A stretch of DNA of 24,419 nucleotides from Bacteroidota bacterium (GCA_023413895.1 JAEZOU010000022.1:1-24419); one strand, 5' to 3'; shown: positions 7,895 through 14,351, counted from the first letter of the stretch. Notes: a model not told the origin generated them from the sequence alone. Numbers and translations: made by a program.

Positions 7895-8993
7895 GAAATA
7901 TAGATTTAAGATTTTTAAATGGAATATAGCTATATAATTTTGCGTATAACACACCTTTTTTCTCTTTTAAGGTATTAGAATTAATAGAAAATTTCATAGA
8001 ATGAAGATACCCTAATTCCTTATTTCTCATCAACAACAACGCAACAATTTCCTGCTCGTCATAGCTGATAACTCCAAAATATGGAGTACATCCCGATTGA
8101 ATAAAAAACGCTATCCAACTTTTCAAAGGAACAGTAAATTTATCTGATTCAAAACCTCTTACGGATCTAATATCCATTTCAAATTGATTTTCTACATCAA
8201 CGCCTGTAAGAAGATTAGCCAATGACTGCAGCGGAAAATCTTCACTAAAAAGCAAAGCATAGTTTTCCTTGCCATCCTTTACATAATATCTATTAGAACT
8301 GAGATTTGCAACTCTGAAAGTATCACCTTCAAGAGTGTAGCAAGAGCAATCTTCATTATATTTCAAAAGTTCTGGGTCAAAGGTAGAGACAACTTCGTGA
8401 TTATTCAACCGAGCATGACAAATATCTTTATACAATCGTCTTTCTGCCTCATCATAAGTCATACCTGTAATTAGGTCAAAATCTGCAGGATATGAAACGG
8501 AGATAATACAATTTTCCACATCATTTTTATACCAACAAGAAAGGTGTGTTGTTTCACTAATTAATGAAGTTCTAAAAGAAAAGGTTGTATCAATCGTTAA
8601 TTTTTCTAAATCTGAAATAACTCCATCAAGAAATATAACCTTTTCATCTCTCAGAAAATGGTGTATGGGAACATCATAAAAATTGGGAATATAACTTGTT
8701 AGAGATATGCGTTCAAGAAAATCACAATGCTTATTATCAATAAGTTCTCTTTGCGTTGGGGTAAACAAAGAGAGTCCAATGTGGGTAATTTCACCATTAG
8801 AAACAACAACTGTAATAGGTAAATCATTAAATTGAGTGTAATTATAATAAGTACCATCAATAGTTGGAGCCGACAACCCTATGTATTTTGCTATAAGTTC
8901 CAATTGCGATGAAATAAAATTCTGAGCGTACAATAAGGGACCGCTCAAAAAAAGGAAGGTCAAAATTAATAATATTCGACGACCAAAATTCAT
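7881..8993 (-). CDS. Exported protein of unknown function
   Basis: A 370-residue protein with a signal peptide (MNFGRRILLILTFLFLSGPLLYAQ). I recognise no domain. The mature part looks mainly beta-rich, with several isolated cysteines, e.g. in NKHCDFLER, LSCWYKNDVENC, NEDCSCYTLEGD and IQSGCTPYF, which could form disulfides in the periplasm. A helical EAERRLYKDICHARL segment sits near the middle. Its stop codon overlaps the start of the next gene by 14 bases, so translation is probably coupled. The 41-base gap to the preceding small membrane protein supports one operon. Confidence 0.72.
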   Translation of the reverse strand: MNFGRRILLILTFLFLSGPLLYAQNFISSQLELIAKYIGLSAPTIDGTYYNYTQFNDLPITVVVSNGEITHIGLSLFTPTQRELIDNKHCDFLERISLTSYIPNFYDVPIHHFLRDEKVIFLDGVISDLEKLTIDTTFSFRTSLISETTHLSCWYKNDVENCIISVSYPADFDLITGMTYDEAERRLYKDICHARLNNHEVVSTFDPELLKYNEDCSCYTLEGDTFRVANLSSNRYYVKDGKENYALLFSEDFPLQSLANLLTGVDVENQFEMDIRSVRGFESDKFTVPLKSWIAFFIQSGCTPYFGVISYDEQEIVALLLMRNKELGYLHSMKFSINSNTLKEKKGVLYAKLYSYIPFKNLKSIFHEIN

Positions 8994-9034
8994 ATCCTCA
9001 ACCTAAATAAAGATTTAAATAGTAGAAAATTATT

Positions 9035-9445
9035 TTAGAGAGTAATCGACACTCCATTAGGCGTAAGTTGAAAATTTTTCAGCACACGTCCTCCCTTCTT
9101 TATCTTATTATTACCCACAATATTAAGAATTAACGCCGTCAATCCAAAACCAACTGTAATAGCACTACTAACAAGCGCAAGATCTTTGTTTCCTTTCACA
9201 ACGCTATAAGTAATTCCTGCCCCACCTACCGCACCTCCTACAACTGTTAACGCGATGCTTGCATTTTTCAACTTTCCACCCTTTTCAATTAAGTTTCCAG
9301 CCACATACAAATCATTCTGTAGTTGATAAAGAGCCATTCTGTCGAATGCTAACTGTTGTTCAGTATCGGTTTGTACTTGGTTAGTTTCTTGAGCAGAAAC
9401 TGACAAGGTTACCATAAAAAACAAAAATGCAAAAACTTTTTTCAT
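9035..9445 (-). CDS. Small exported membrane protein, function unknown
   Basis: A 136-residue protein starting at the ATG at 9445, which begins the signal peptide MKKVFAFLFFMVTLSVSAQ. An acidic helix follows (TDTEQQLAFDRMALYQLQND), then two hydrophobic segments: ASIALTVVGGAVGGAGITYS, with glycine-zipper-like spacing, and ALVSSAITVGFGLTALILNI. The C-terminus is basic then beta-like (KKGGRVLKNFQLTPNGVSIT). This is a common shape in Bacteroidota genomes but has no assigned function that I know. It is first in the exported-protein series, about 90 bases downstream of a TACTTTTG box. Confidence 0.72.
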   Translation of the reverse strand: MKKVFAFLFFMVTLSVSAQETNQVQTDTEQQLAFDRMALYQLQNDLYVAGNLIEKGGKLKNASIALTVVGGAVGGAGITYSVVKGNKDLALVSSAITVGFGLTALILNIVGNNKIKKGGRVLKNFQLTPNGVSITL

Positions 9446-9535
9446 AAATAAAAAATTATACTTCACGATGTAATATCAAAAAAATTTCTCAAACTTTTTC
9501 CGAAATCCAAATAAAAAAATCCAGATATTCGATTG

Positions 9536-9543
9536 CAAAAGTA
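9536..9543 (-). promoter_or_regulatory. Candidate -7 box for the exported-protein operon
   Basis: Minus-strand TACTTTTG fits TAnnTTTG and lies 90 bases upstream of the first exported-protein gene, in the 184-base gap after the HTH gene. The -33 region is unconvincing. It would allow the operon to be expressed separately from the HTH gene. Confidence 0.4.
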
Positions 9544-9629
9544 ATCAAAATACTAATTAATGTTCAGTCAAGATTAGCAATATTAATAGTGAAAACTATA
9601 AAATAAACATATAAATTTATGTAAACTTA

Positions 9630-9869
9630 CTATTTACACTTATGCGATTTATAATACTCCGAACAATGAATAAAAAAGTCATAATCCATTATATCACAGA
9701 TTTTAAACAGCAAATCTGTATAAATCCACTGACGCTCAAAAAGTTTGTACATATTCTGACGTGAATATCCTAACTGTTTGGCAAGCCAAGTAATGGAACG
9801 ACCTTGATTTTTCAATTCTTTCTTAATGAGTCCTCCAATATGCAATTCCGATTGTTGCTTAGTTTGCAT
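9630..9869 (-). CDS. Small helix-turn-helix (XRE-like) regulator
   Basis: A 79-residue protein that is essentially one HTH domain: IGGLIKKELKNQGRSITWLA, then KQLGYSRQNMYKLFERQWIY and TDLLFKICDIMDYDFFIHC. The SITWLAKQLGYSRQNMYKLF segment (about residues 24-43) gives the two DNA-contacting helices, as in XRE/Cro-type domains. I prefer the ATG at 9869; an in-frame ATG at 9914 would add 15 residues that do not look like part of the fold. It lies directly upstream of the exported-protein series in the same direction, so it may regulate that series, but no operator can be proven. The short C-terminal extension (SEYYKSHKCK) has no effector domain. Confidence 0.75.
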   Translation of the reverse strand: MQTKQQSELHIGGLIKKELKNQGRSITWLAKQLGYSRQNMYKLFERQWIYTDLLFKICDIMDYDFFIHCSEYYKSHKCK

Positions 9870-9934
9870 AATTACAAAATATACTCTGCAGATTCCCAAT
9901 ACAGCATTAAACAATTAGTAAAAACAAAACAGAT

Positions 9935-9972
9935 AAAAAAAGCGCGGGAATCCAAGTAATCGCTTATCCCGC
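9935..9972 (-). terminator. Hairpin with T-tract, minus strand
   Basis: On the minus strand GCGGGA and TCCCGC pair, with a further AAG/CTT pairing inside. They are followed by GC and seven T residues. It looks like a rho-independent terminator, yet no gene lies immediately upstream on that strand, so the terminated transcript would come from the structured region 9990-10230. Confidence 0.55.
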
Positions 9973-9989
9973 AAATCAGGCCTTCGCAT

Positions 9990-10230
9990 TGCCCACCGCC
10001 AGAAATAAGCAATACCAAAGCCCACGCTGTATAAGGAATGAGACAAAAAGATGTCCCACTTCACGTATAAAACGTTAAATACAACTCAAGCATTGGCTAT
10101 TGCTTTATCGCTTGGCGGATAGAAGTTGCGAAGTTCGATTTGCCGCAGATAAAACGTTAGCTCAACGTCTTTTTTATATGTCTGCCAAACACCTCCAACT
10201 CAAAAAAAAATTAAGTGCATTTGGCGGTGC
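9990..10230. other. Gene-free structured region (possible ncRNA or dispersed repeat)
   Basis: This is the core of the 734-base gene-free stretch 9870-10603. It is bounded by an inverted pair CACCGCC (9994-10000) and GGCGGTG (10223-10229). The sequence ATAAAACGTTA occurs twice, at 10067-10077 and 10149-10159. Further pairs are CAAGC/GCTTG around 10085-10115 and GAGAC/GTCCC, with G-U pairing, around 10040-10056. No reading frame of useful length crosses it. Read on the minus strand it ends at the hairpin and T-tract at 9935-9972, so a transcript of roughly 290 bases is conceivable. I do not recognise tmRNA, RNase P or SRP signatures. From 10231 to 10554 I see only AT-rich DNA and one palindrome. 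Confidence 0.4.
10154..10176 (+). terminator. Small hairpin with T-tract, plus strand
   Basis: ACGTT, a five-base loop and AACGT are followed by CTTTTTTAT on the plus strand. The stem is only five pairs and no plus-strand gene precedes it, so this may simply be part of the structured region. Confidence 0.3.
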
Positions 10231-10478
10231 AAAAATACAAAAAACATCATAATAAAAGAGTATGCAGAAAACTTATCACTAAAAATTATCACAACCAAGA
10301 TTTCCTGAAATCATCGGTTTCAACAATGAACTAAGTTCACCAAACACCCAACTTCAAATACTATTAAACTTGGCCAACATTCCCTCTCTGCTCGGTATAA
10401 ATAGAACAAATACGATTTTCTATCTTACTCATTCTAAAAATACTAAAATCATCCAAATTTATTGGGTAGGAATAATTT

Positions 10479-10495
10479 AATTGTGATGCACAATT
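10479..10495. other. Palindrome AATTGTG-ATG-CACAATT
   Basis: A perfect seven-base inverted repeat with a three-base centre in otherwise featureless DNA. The symmetry suits a dimeric DNA-binding protein, but no promoter or gene start is close by. Confidence 0.3.
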
Positions 10496-10554
10496 CTAAT
10501 ATAAAATTCCACACAATACTCTTCGCTCTGTGCCGAAGTTAAAATTATAACAAA

Positions 10555-10582
10555 AAAGGTTCCCGAAAATCGAGAACCTTTT
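10555..10582 (-). terminator. Rho-independent terminator after kce
   Basis: On the minus strand AAAGGTTC and GAACCTTT pair, with an inner CGA/TCG. They are followed by TTTTG, about 20 bases after the kce stop codon. This is a textbook intrinsic terminator closing the nqrE-kce unit. Confidence 0.85.
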
Positions 10583-10603
10583 ACTTATCTTCAATTTGAA
10601 TTA

Positions 10604-11422
10604 TTATTTCAAGTTGAGAATTTCGCGTGCTTCAGCAGAGTTTGCTACTGGACGGCCTAATTCTTTTGCTAAGCGGACTACTTTGTCCACCAATTCACCG
10701 TTAGATTTTGCGAGAACGCCTCTTTCCAAATAGAGGTTATCTTCAAAACCTACGCGCACATTTCCACCCATTACAATAGCAGGTGCCGCTAATGAGAAGG
10801 CGTGACGACCAATTCCTGTTGCTGTCCATGTGGAACCTGCAGGAATTGCATTCACCATCCAGCACAAGTTTGGAATGGTTGCTGGAGTACAACCTGGAAC
10901 ACCCAAAACAAAGTTAAACTGCATTGGAGCAGCGGGCACAAAGCCTTTCTTTGCCATATTTAGAATGGTGTCAATATGTCCCATTTCAAAACATTCATAT
11001 TCAGGCTTGATTTTATTTTCAATCATACGTTGACCAAAAGCACGCATCATCGGCATAGTGTTTTCAAAAACTTCATCGCCAAAGTTGCAAGTTCCACAAT
11101 CCAAAGTTGCCATTTCTGGGAACAATTCTGTAGGTTGGAGACGTTCTTCTGCTGTCATACCTACAGCTCCTCCTGTTGATGGAATCAAAATCACATCAGG
11201 ACACTCTTTCTTAATTGCGTCGATACATACTCTAAAACGTTCGCGGTCTTGAGTGGGTGTACCATCATCTTCACGCACGTGAAGGTGAACTATAGCAGCG
11301 CCAGCATCAACTGCTGATTTTGCCTCTCTTACAATCTCTTCCACTGTATAAGGAACAGCAGGATTTTGTTCTTTTGTAACTTCTGCACCGCAAATTGCAG
11401 CGGTGATAATCAATTTATCCAT
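10604..11422 (-). CDS. kce: 3-keto-5-aminohexanoate cleavage enzyme (BKACE family)
   Basis: A 272-residue beta-keto acid cleavage enzyme. Kce condenses 3-keto-5-aminohexanoate with acetyl-CoA to give acetoacetate and 3-aminobutyryl-CoA in lysine fermentation. As I remember it, the characterised Kce active site uses His46, His48 and Glu230 for the metal, with Glu14, Ser82, Thr106, Glu143, Arg226 and Asp231. Here I find Glu14, His46, His48 (HLHVRED), Ser82 (PSTGG), Thr106, Glu143, Arg223, Glu227 and Asp228 (GFEDN), the last three shifted by only three residues. This makes true Kce activity likely rather than another BKACE substrate. None of the other lysine-pathway genes (kamA, kamDE, kdd, kal) is in the window. 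It follows nqrE by 36 bases with no promoter seen between, and a terminator follows. Confidence 0.88.
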   Translation of the reverse strand: MDKLIITAAICGAEVTKEQNPAVPYTVEEIVREAKSAVDAGAAIVHLHVREDDGTPTQDRERFRVCIDAIKKECPDVILIPSTGGAVGMTAEERLQPTELFPEMATLDCGTCNFGDEVFENTMPMMRAFGQRMIENKIKPEYECFEMGHIDTILNMAKKGFVPAAPMQFNFVLGVPGCTPATIPNLCWMVNAIPAGSTWTATGIGRHAFSLAAPAIVMGGNVRVGFEDNLYLERGVLAKSNGELVDKVVRLAKELGRPVANSAEAREILNLK

Positions 11423-11458
11423 ATTTTTCTATAATTAATTTGTATTACTATTGTTAAT

Positions 11459-12067
11459 TTAAATCCCTAAAAATGCCATAAAACCCAATGCCATTAGCCC
11501 CGTTATGATATAGGCAATGCCGTTTCCTTGCAAAGGTTTTGGAATGTTGGAGAATTTCAAACGCTCGCGAATAGCAGCAAATGAAACAATGGCCAACAAC
11601 CAACCAATACCAGAACCCAAGGCGTAGGTCGCACTATGAATAACGGTAGGAAAAGCTTTCTCTTGCATAAATAGCGAACCACCTAAAACGGCGCAATTTA
11701 CGGCAATAAGCGGAAGGAAAATCCCTAAAGACTGATACAAAGAAGCTGAATAATGTTCAATAATCATCTCTAAAAGTTGCACAATTCCTGCAATTACGGC
11801 GATAAAGATAATAAGTGTTAGGAATGAAAGGTCAACATCTACGAATTTCGGACTTATCCAAGCCAAAGCACCTTCAGATAGCAAAAATTTATCAATCAAA
11901 TAGTTGATAGGTATTGTAACAACCAATACAAAGCAAACCGCAATACCCAAACCAAAAGATGTTTTAACATTATTCGATACCGCCAAATAGGAACACATAC
12001 CTAAAAAGTATGCAAATATCATATTGTCGATGAAGATGGAGCGAATAAAAATGTCAAAAAATTCCAT
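11459..12067 (-). CDS. nqrE: Na+-translocating NADH:quinone reductase subunit E
   Basis: A 202-residue integral membrane protein with about six hydrophobic helices, the normal length for NqrE. NqrE and NqrD form the membrane core of the Na+-pumping NADH:quinone reductase, and their half-helix cysteines bind an iron-sulfur cluster between the two halves. Both NqrE cysteines are present: Cys25 in LGMCSYLAVS and Cys125 in LIAVNCAVLGG. The start IRSIFIDNMIFAYFLGM and the SGIGWLLAIVSFAAIRERL segment are typical of NqrE and distinguish it reasonably from RnfA. Unusually, it stands apart from nqrABCDF: upstream are tRNA genes with their own terminator, and downstream is kce. It has its own promoter at 12084-12115, giving a very short leader of about 12 bases. 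Confidence 0.92.
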   Translation of the reverse strand: MEFFDIFIRSIFIDNMIFAYFLGMCSYLAVSNNVKTSFGLGIAVCFVLVVTIPINYLIDKFLLSEGALAWISPKFVDVDLSFLTLIIFIAVIAGIVQLLEMIIEHYSASLYQSLGIFLPLIAVNCAVLGGSLFMQEKAFPTVIHSATYALGSGIGWLLAIVSFAAIRERLKFSNIPKPLQGNGIAYIITGLMALGFMAFLGI

Positions 12068-12083
12068 AGAAAAAATTTGGTGG

Positions 12084-12115
12084 CAAAACTACAACAAAAT
12101 ATTGTAATTTGCAAA
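12084..12115 (-). promoter_or_regulatory. Promoter for nqrE-kce
   Basis: On the minus strand TTTG, 20 bases, then TAGTTTTG: an exact match to the Bacteroidetes promoter pattern in sequence and spacing. The -7 box ends 16 bases before the nqrE ATG, so the mRNA leader would be only about 12 bases long. Confidence 0.75.
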
Positions 12116-12137
12116 GAAAAAAGTGATGAAAAGAGAT

Positions 12138-12172
12138 AAAAAAAGCAGGAAAACTTTAAAAGTAATCCTGCT
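12138..12172 (-). terminator. Rho-independent terminator of the tRNA operon
   Basis: On the minus strand AGCAGGA and TCCTGCT pair, with an inner ACTT/AAGT, followed by seven T residues. It begins eight bases after the 3' end of tRNA-Arg and separates tRNA transcription from nqrE. Confidence 0.85.
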
Positions 12173-12179
12173 TAACTAG

Positions 12180-12252
12180 TGACTCCGATTGGGATCGAAC
12201 CAATAACCTACTGCTTAGAAGGCAGTTGCTCTATCCATTGAGCTACGGAGCC
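12180..12252 (-). tRNA. tRNA-Arg (anticodon TCT)
   Basis: A 73-base cloverleaf on the minus strand. The acceptor stem is GGCTCCG with CGGAGTC (one G-U pair), the D arm contains AGCTCAATGGATAGAGC, the anticodon loop is CTTCTAA (TCT, reading AGA), and the T arm contains GGTTCGATCC. The discriminator base is A and no CCA is encoded. It is six bases downstream of tRNA-Pro on the same transcript. Confidence 0.95.
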
Positions 12253-12258
12253 ATTGTG

Positions 12259-12332
12259 TCGGGATGACAAGATTCGAACTTGCGGCCTCTTCGTCCCGAA
12301 CGAAGCGCGCTACCGGGCTGCGCTACATCCCG
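12259..12332 (-). tRNA. tRNA-Pro (anticodon CGG)
   Basis: A 74-base cloverleaf on the minus strand. The acceptor stem is CGGGATG with CATCCCG, the anticodon stem is CTTCG/CGAAG around loop TTCGGGA (anticodon CGG, reading CCG), and the T arm contains AGTTCGAATCT. The discriminator is A with no encoded CCA. It is the first tRNA of a two-tRNA unit with a recognisable promoter just upstream. Confidence 0.95.
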
Positions 12333-12387
12333 TTCGAATAGGTTTGCAAAAATACACAATTTATTTTTCTTTATCAACCTATTCGAA
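12333..12387. promoter_or_regulatory. 12-bp inverted repeat surrounding the tRNA promoter
   Basis: TTCGAATAGGTT (12333-12344) and AACCTATTCGAA (12376-12387) are perfect inverted repeats with a 31-base spacer. The left arm abuts the 5' end of mature tRNA-Pro. The right arm overlaps the TTGA -33 box and the -7 box lies in the spacer. It is followed by no T-tract on the minus strand, so a terminator role for pepE is doubtful. Confidence 0.55.
12347..12377 (-). promoter_or_regulatory. Promoter for the tRNA-Pro/tRNA-Arg unit
   Basis: On the minus strand TTGA, 19 bases, then TATTTTTG, close to the Bacteroidetes consensus. Transcription would start about ten bases before the mature 5' end of tRNA-Pro. 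Confidence 0.6.
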
Positions 12388-12481
12388 AAATTATTTTGTT
12401 CTAATTATCAATATATTACAAATTAAGCAGAACAAAAACGCCCGAATATATCCGAAAAAATAGAACAAAACAAACAAAATT

Positions 12482-13237
12482 TTACAACAACTTCAAATCA
12501 AAACCAAATTTTGCACCTGGTTGAATATCGTAAGGCTCTTCACCATATTTCATCACATACATTGGTCTTTCTCCAATCAGTTCAATCTGATCTTTTTCTA
12601 CCCAAAGAGCAGTTCCTTCACGAAGTCCTGCAACGCGAATTTCTTGATTTACAGCTAAAAACTCGTTGATACGAACTTCACGTGTTTCACCTCCATGACG
12701 AATTGCATCGTTAATCTCTTCAGAATAAGGATCAATAAAGTGTGGATTAATTTGGAATGGAACAAAATCCAAACAGTTAAAACTTTCAGGCATCACAATC
12801 GGCATATCGTTAGTGGTGCGCAAAGTTGGACAAGCTACATTAGAACCTGCACTCCAACCCATATAAGGCGTGCCTTCCAACACCTTGCGACGAATCGGCT
12901 CAACTAATTTATTTCTATGAATTTCAGCCACTAAATGGAAAGTATTTCCACCACCCACCATAATCACACCTGCATTATTTACAGCAGCAATGGGGTCTTT
13001 CTCTTCGTGAATAGAAACCACATTATCAAATCCCTTAGTAGCGAATACTTTTCTAACTCTGTCTGCATACGCATCGTAACTTTCCGGATATGCTTTACCA
13101 CCAATATTCACACCTGCATAAGGAATGAAAAGGATATTCTTATTCTCATTTTTAAGAAAATCCACAATAAGATCCATACACCAACCCAAATAAGGTTCCT
13201 TGTAATTTGTTGAATTACTGATTAATAACAATTTCAT
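12482..13237 (-). CDS. pepE: Dipeptidase E (aspartyl dipeptidase, peptidase S51)
   Basis: A 251-residue cytoplasmic serine peptidase of family S51, which in characterised members cleaves dipeptides with N-terminal aspartate. The nucleophile elbow GWSAGSN places the catalytic Ser at 129. Asp144 and His166 (INPHF) follow at distances of 15 and 37 residues, the same spacing as Ser120, Asp135 and His157 of the E. coli enzyme. The glutamine-amidotransferase-like core motif VGGGNTFHL (residues 94-102) is also present. It begins 31 bases after the sirtuin stop codon with no promoter in between, so the two form an operon. No strong terminator follows. In a protein-fermenting anaerobe this enzyme would help finish peptide breakdown, which fits the secreted protease across the intergenic region; that link is inference. 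Confidence 0.92.
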   Translation of the reverse strand: MKLLLISNSTNYKEPYLGWCMDLIVDFLKNENKNILFIPYAGVNIGGKAYPESYDAYADRVRKVFATKGFDNVVSIHEEKDPIAAVNNAGVIMVGGGNTFHLVAEIHRNKLVEPIRRKVLEGTPYMGWSAGSNVACPTLRTTNDMPIVMPESFNCLDFVPFQINPHFIDPYSEEINDAIRHGGETREVRINEFLAVNQEIRVAGLREGTALWVEKDQIELIGERPMYVMKYGEEPYDIQPGAKFGFDLKLL

Positions 13238-13268
13238 AGTTTTACTTTTTTAATTATTTCTGATGAAT

Positions 13269-13967
13269 TTATTTCTTTAAAAAATTTTCCAATAGTTCTT
13301 TTTTTAAAATCTCCATTCCCACTGTGGCTTTCTCTTGAATAAAATTTACGCTTCTTCTTGCAGGAACTTCCTTGGGATCAATTACATAAATAGGACAATT
13401 TGAAGGTGCAGAATAGAGCAACCCCGCTGCAGGATAGACATTGAGCGAAGTTCCAACCACCAAAAGAATATCCGCTTGCGCCACCCATTTTTCCGCCTCG
13501 TCCATCATGGGAACTGCTTCACCAAACCAAACGATAAATGGACGCAAAAGAGCTCCATCTGCCGCACGCTCGCCATATTTAGTCGCTCGATAGCCAATAT
13601 CTTCCACACAACCTTTTCTATTCTCGCTACACATTTTGGTAATTTCACCATGAAGGTGTATTATATGCGTAGAACCTGCTCTTTCATGCAGATTATCAAT
13701 ATTTTGTGTAATTACAATTACTTCAAAATCTTGTTCTAACTCCGCTAAAATCTGATGCGCTCGGTTAGGTTGCTTCTCCCCCACTTCTTTACGGCGCATA
13801 TTATAAAATTCTGTTACCAATTCAGGATTTCGGTACCAACCATCAATACTTGCAACCTCCTCAACATCATACTTTTCCCACAAACCGTCACTATCTCGAA
13901 ACGTACTTATTCCACTCTCCGCACTGATACCAGCGCCCGACAAAACCACTAACTTTTTTTTTGCCAT
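13269..13967 (-). CDS. NAD-dependent protein deacylase (sirtuin, SIRT5/CobB class)
   Basis: A 232-residue sirtuin that would remove acyl groups from lysines while consuming NAD+. The NAD motifs are GAGISAESG (11-19), TQNID (87-91) and the catalytic His106 in HLHGE. VWFGE and VVGTSLNVYPAA follow. Tyr55 and Arg58 (YNMR) form the Y-x-x-R pair that marks desuccinylase/demalonylase-type members, so acidic acyl groups are the likely substrates. Only one pair of zinc-site cysteines is visible (Cys113, Cys120); where a second pair is expected the sequence reads YRATKYGERAADGALLRPF with none. The zinc site may therefore be absent or altered. It is first in an operon with pepE and has a TATATTTG box 24 bases upstream. 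Confidence 0.92.
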   Translation of the reverse strand: MAKKKLVVLSGAGISAESGISTFRDSDGLWEKYDVEEVASIDGWYRNPELVTEFYNMRRKEVGEKQPNRAHQILAELEQDFEVIVITQNIDNLHERAGSTHIIHLHGEITKMCSENRKGCVEDIGYRATKYGERAADGALLRPFIVWFGEAVPMMDEAEKWVAQADILLVVGTSLNVYPAAGLLYSAPSNCPIYVIDPKEVPARRSVNFIQEKATVGMEILKKELLENFLKK

Positions 13968-13990
13968 AATTTTCGTTTTGAAAAAGAATG

Positions 13991-13998
13991 CAAATATA
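13991..13998 (-). promoter_or_regulatory. Candidate -7 box for the sirtuin-pepE operon
   Basis: Minus-strand TATATTTG matches TAnnTTTG and lies 23 bases upstream of the sirtuin start. A TTTG occurs upstream but with a spacing of only about ten bases, so the -33 element is uncertain. Confidence 0.5.
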
Positions 13999-14054
13999 TA
14001 CTTTTTTTCAAATCATGGTGCATTTAATAACGAATGAAGTTTTTTTGGATAATT

Positions 14055-14232
14055 ATTTGGGCGTTCCGGCGACCTCCTCCCGCGGCCCTTCCCTGCCGCC
14101 GTCAGGCTTTCCGCTCAAATTTCGCGCCTACTACTCTCACGTCAAAATCTACCCAAATTCCAAATGCTAAACGCTAAATTCTAAACTCTCAGTTCTAAAG
14201 CCGGCGCTCATAACCGCTGCAATCCTTAACGC
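14055..14232 (+). repeat. Structured interspersed element, copy B
   Basis: This is the second copy of the element at 2302-2480, lying between the divergent sirtuin and protease promoters and so probably outside both transcripts. The same pairs are present: GCGTT (14061-14065) with AACGC (14228-14232), and GCGCC (14124-14128) with GGCGC (14203-14207). Distances from the first block to the next three are 63, 142 and 167 bases here, against 63, 141 and 166 in copy A. Between blocks the sequence differs, for example 14071-14098 is GC-rich here and not in copy A. A stretch of AAATTCTAAACTCT-like units precedes the right end in both. The rest of the gene-free interval 13968-14404 holds the two promoter boxes and AT-rich leader sequence. 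Confidence 0.75.
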
Positions 14233-14343
14233 ATTTCACTCCGAAAAGCAGATCCTTTCCTAACATCTCTACTCCGTTTTTATTAAAATTCTTATTCGGC
14301 ATAAAAAAATCAAATCCATAGAGTATCTCCACAAAAAAATTGC

Positions 14344-14351
14344 TATATTTG
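14344..14351 (+). promoter_or_regulatory. -7 box for the gingipain-like protease operon
   Basis: TATATTTG followed by CACCCC matches TAnnTTTG. The start codon is 53 bases further on, giving a leader of about 50 bases. The -33 region has no exact TTTG. Confidence 0.5.

Noticed and set aside
9935..10230. tmRNA, RNase P RNA or SRP RNA
   Set aside because: No tag-peptide frame, no GAGGAAAGTCC-type block and no recognisable acceptor-like ends were found on either strand.
10830..11252. Plus-strand frames opposite kce
   Set aside because: kce has its whole active site conserved on the minus strand; the opposing frames have no features.
12254..12463. Plus-strand open frame starting MCRDDKIRTCGL
   Set aside because: It is the antisense reading of tRNA-Pro, a well-known source of false proteins.
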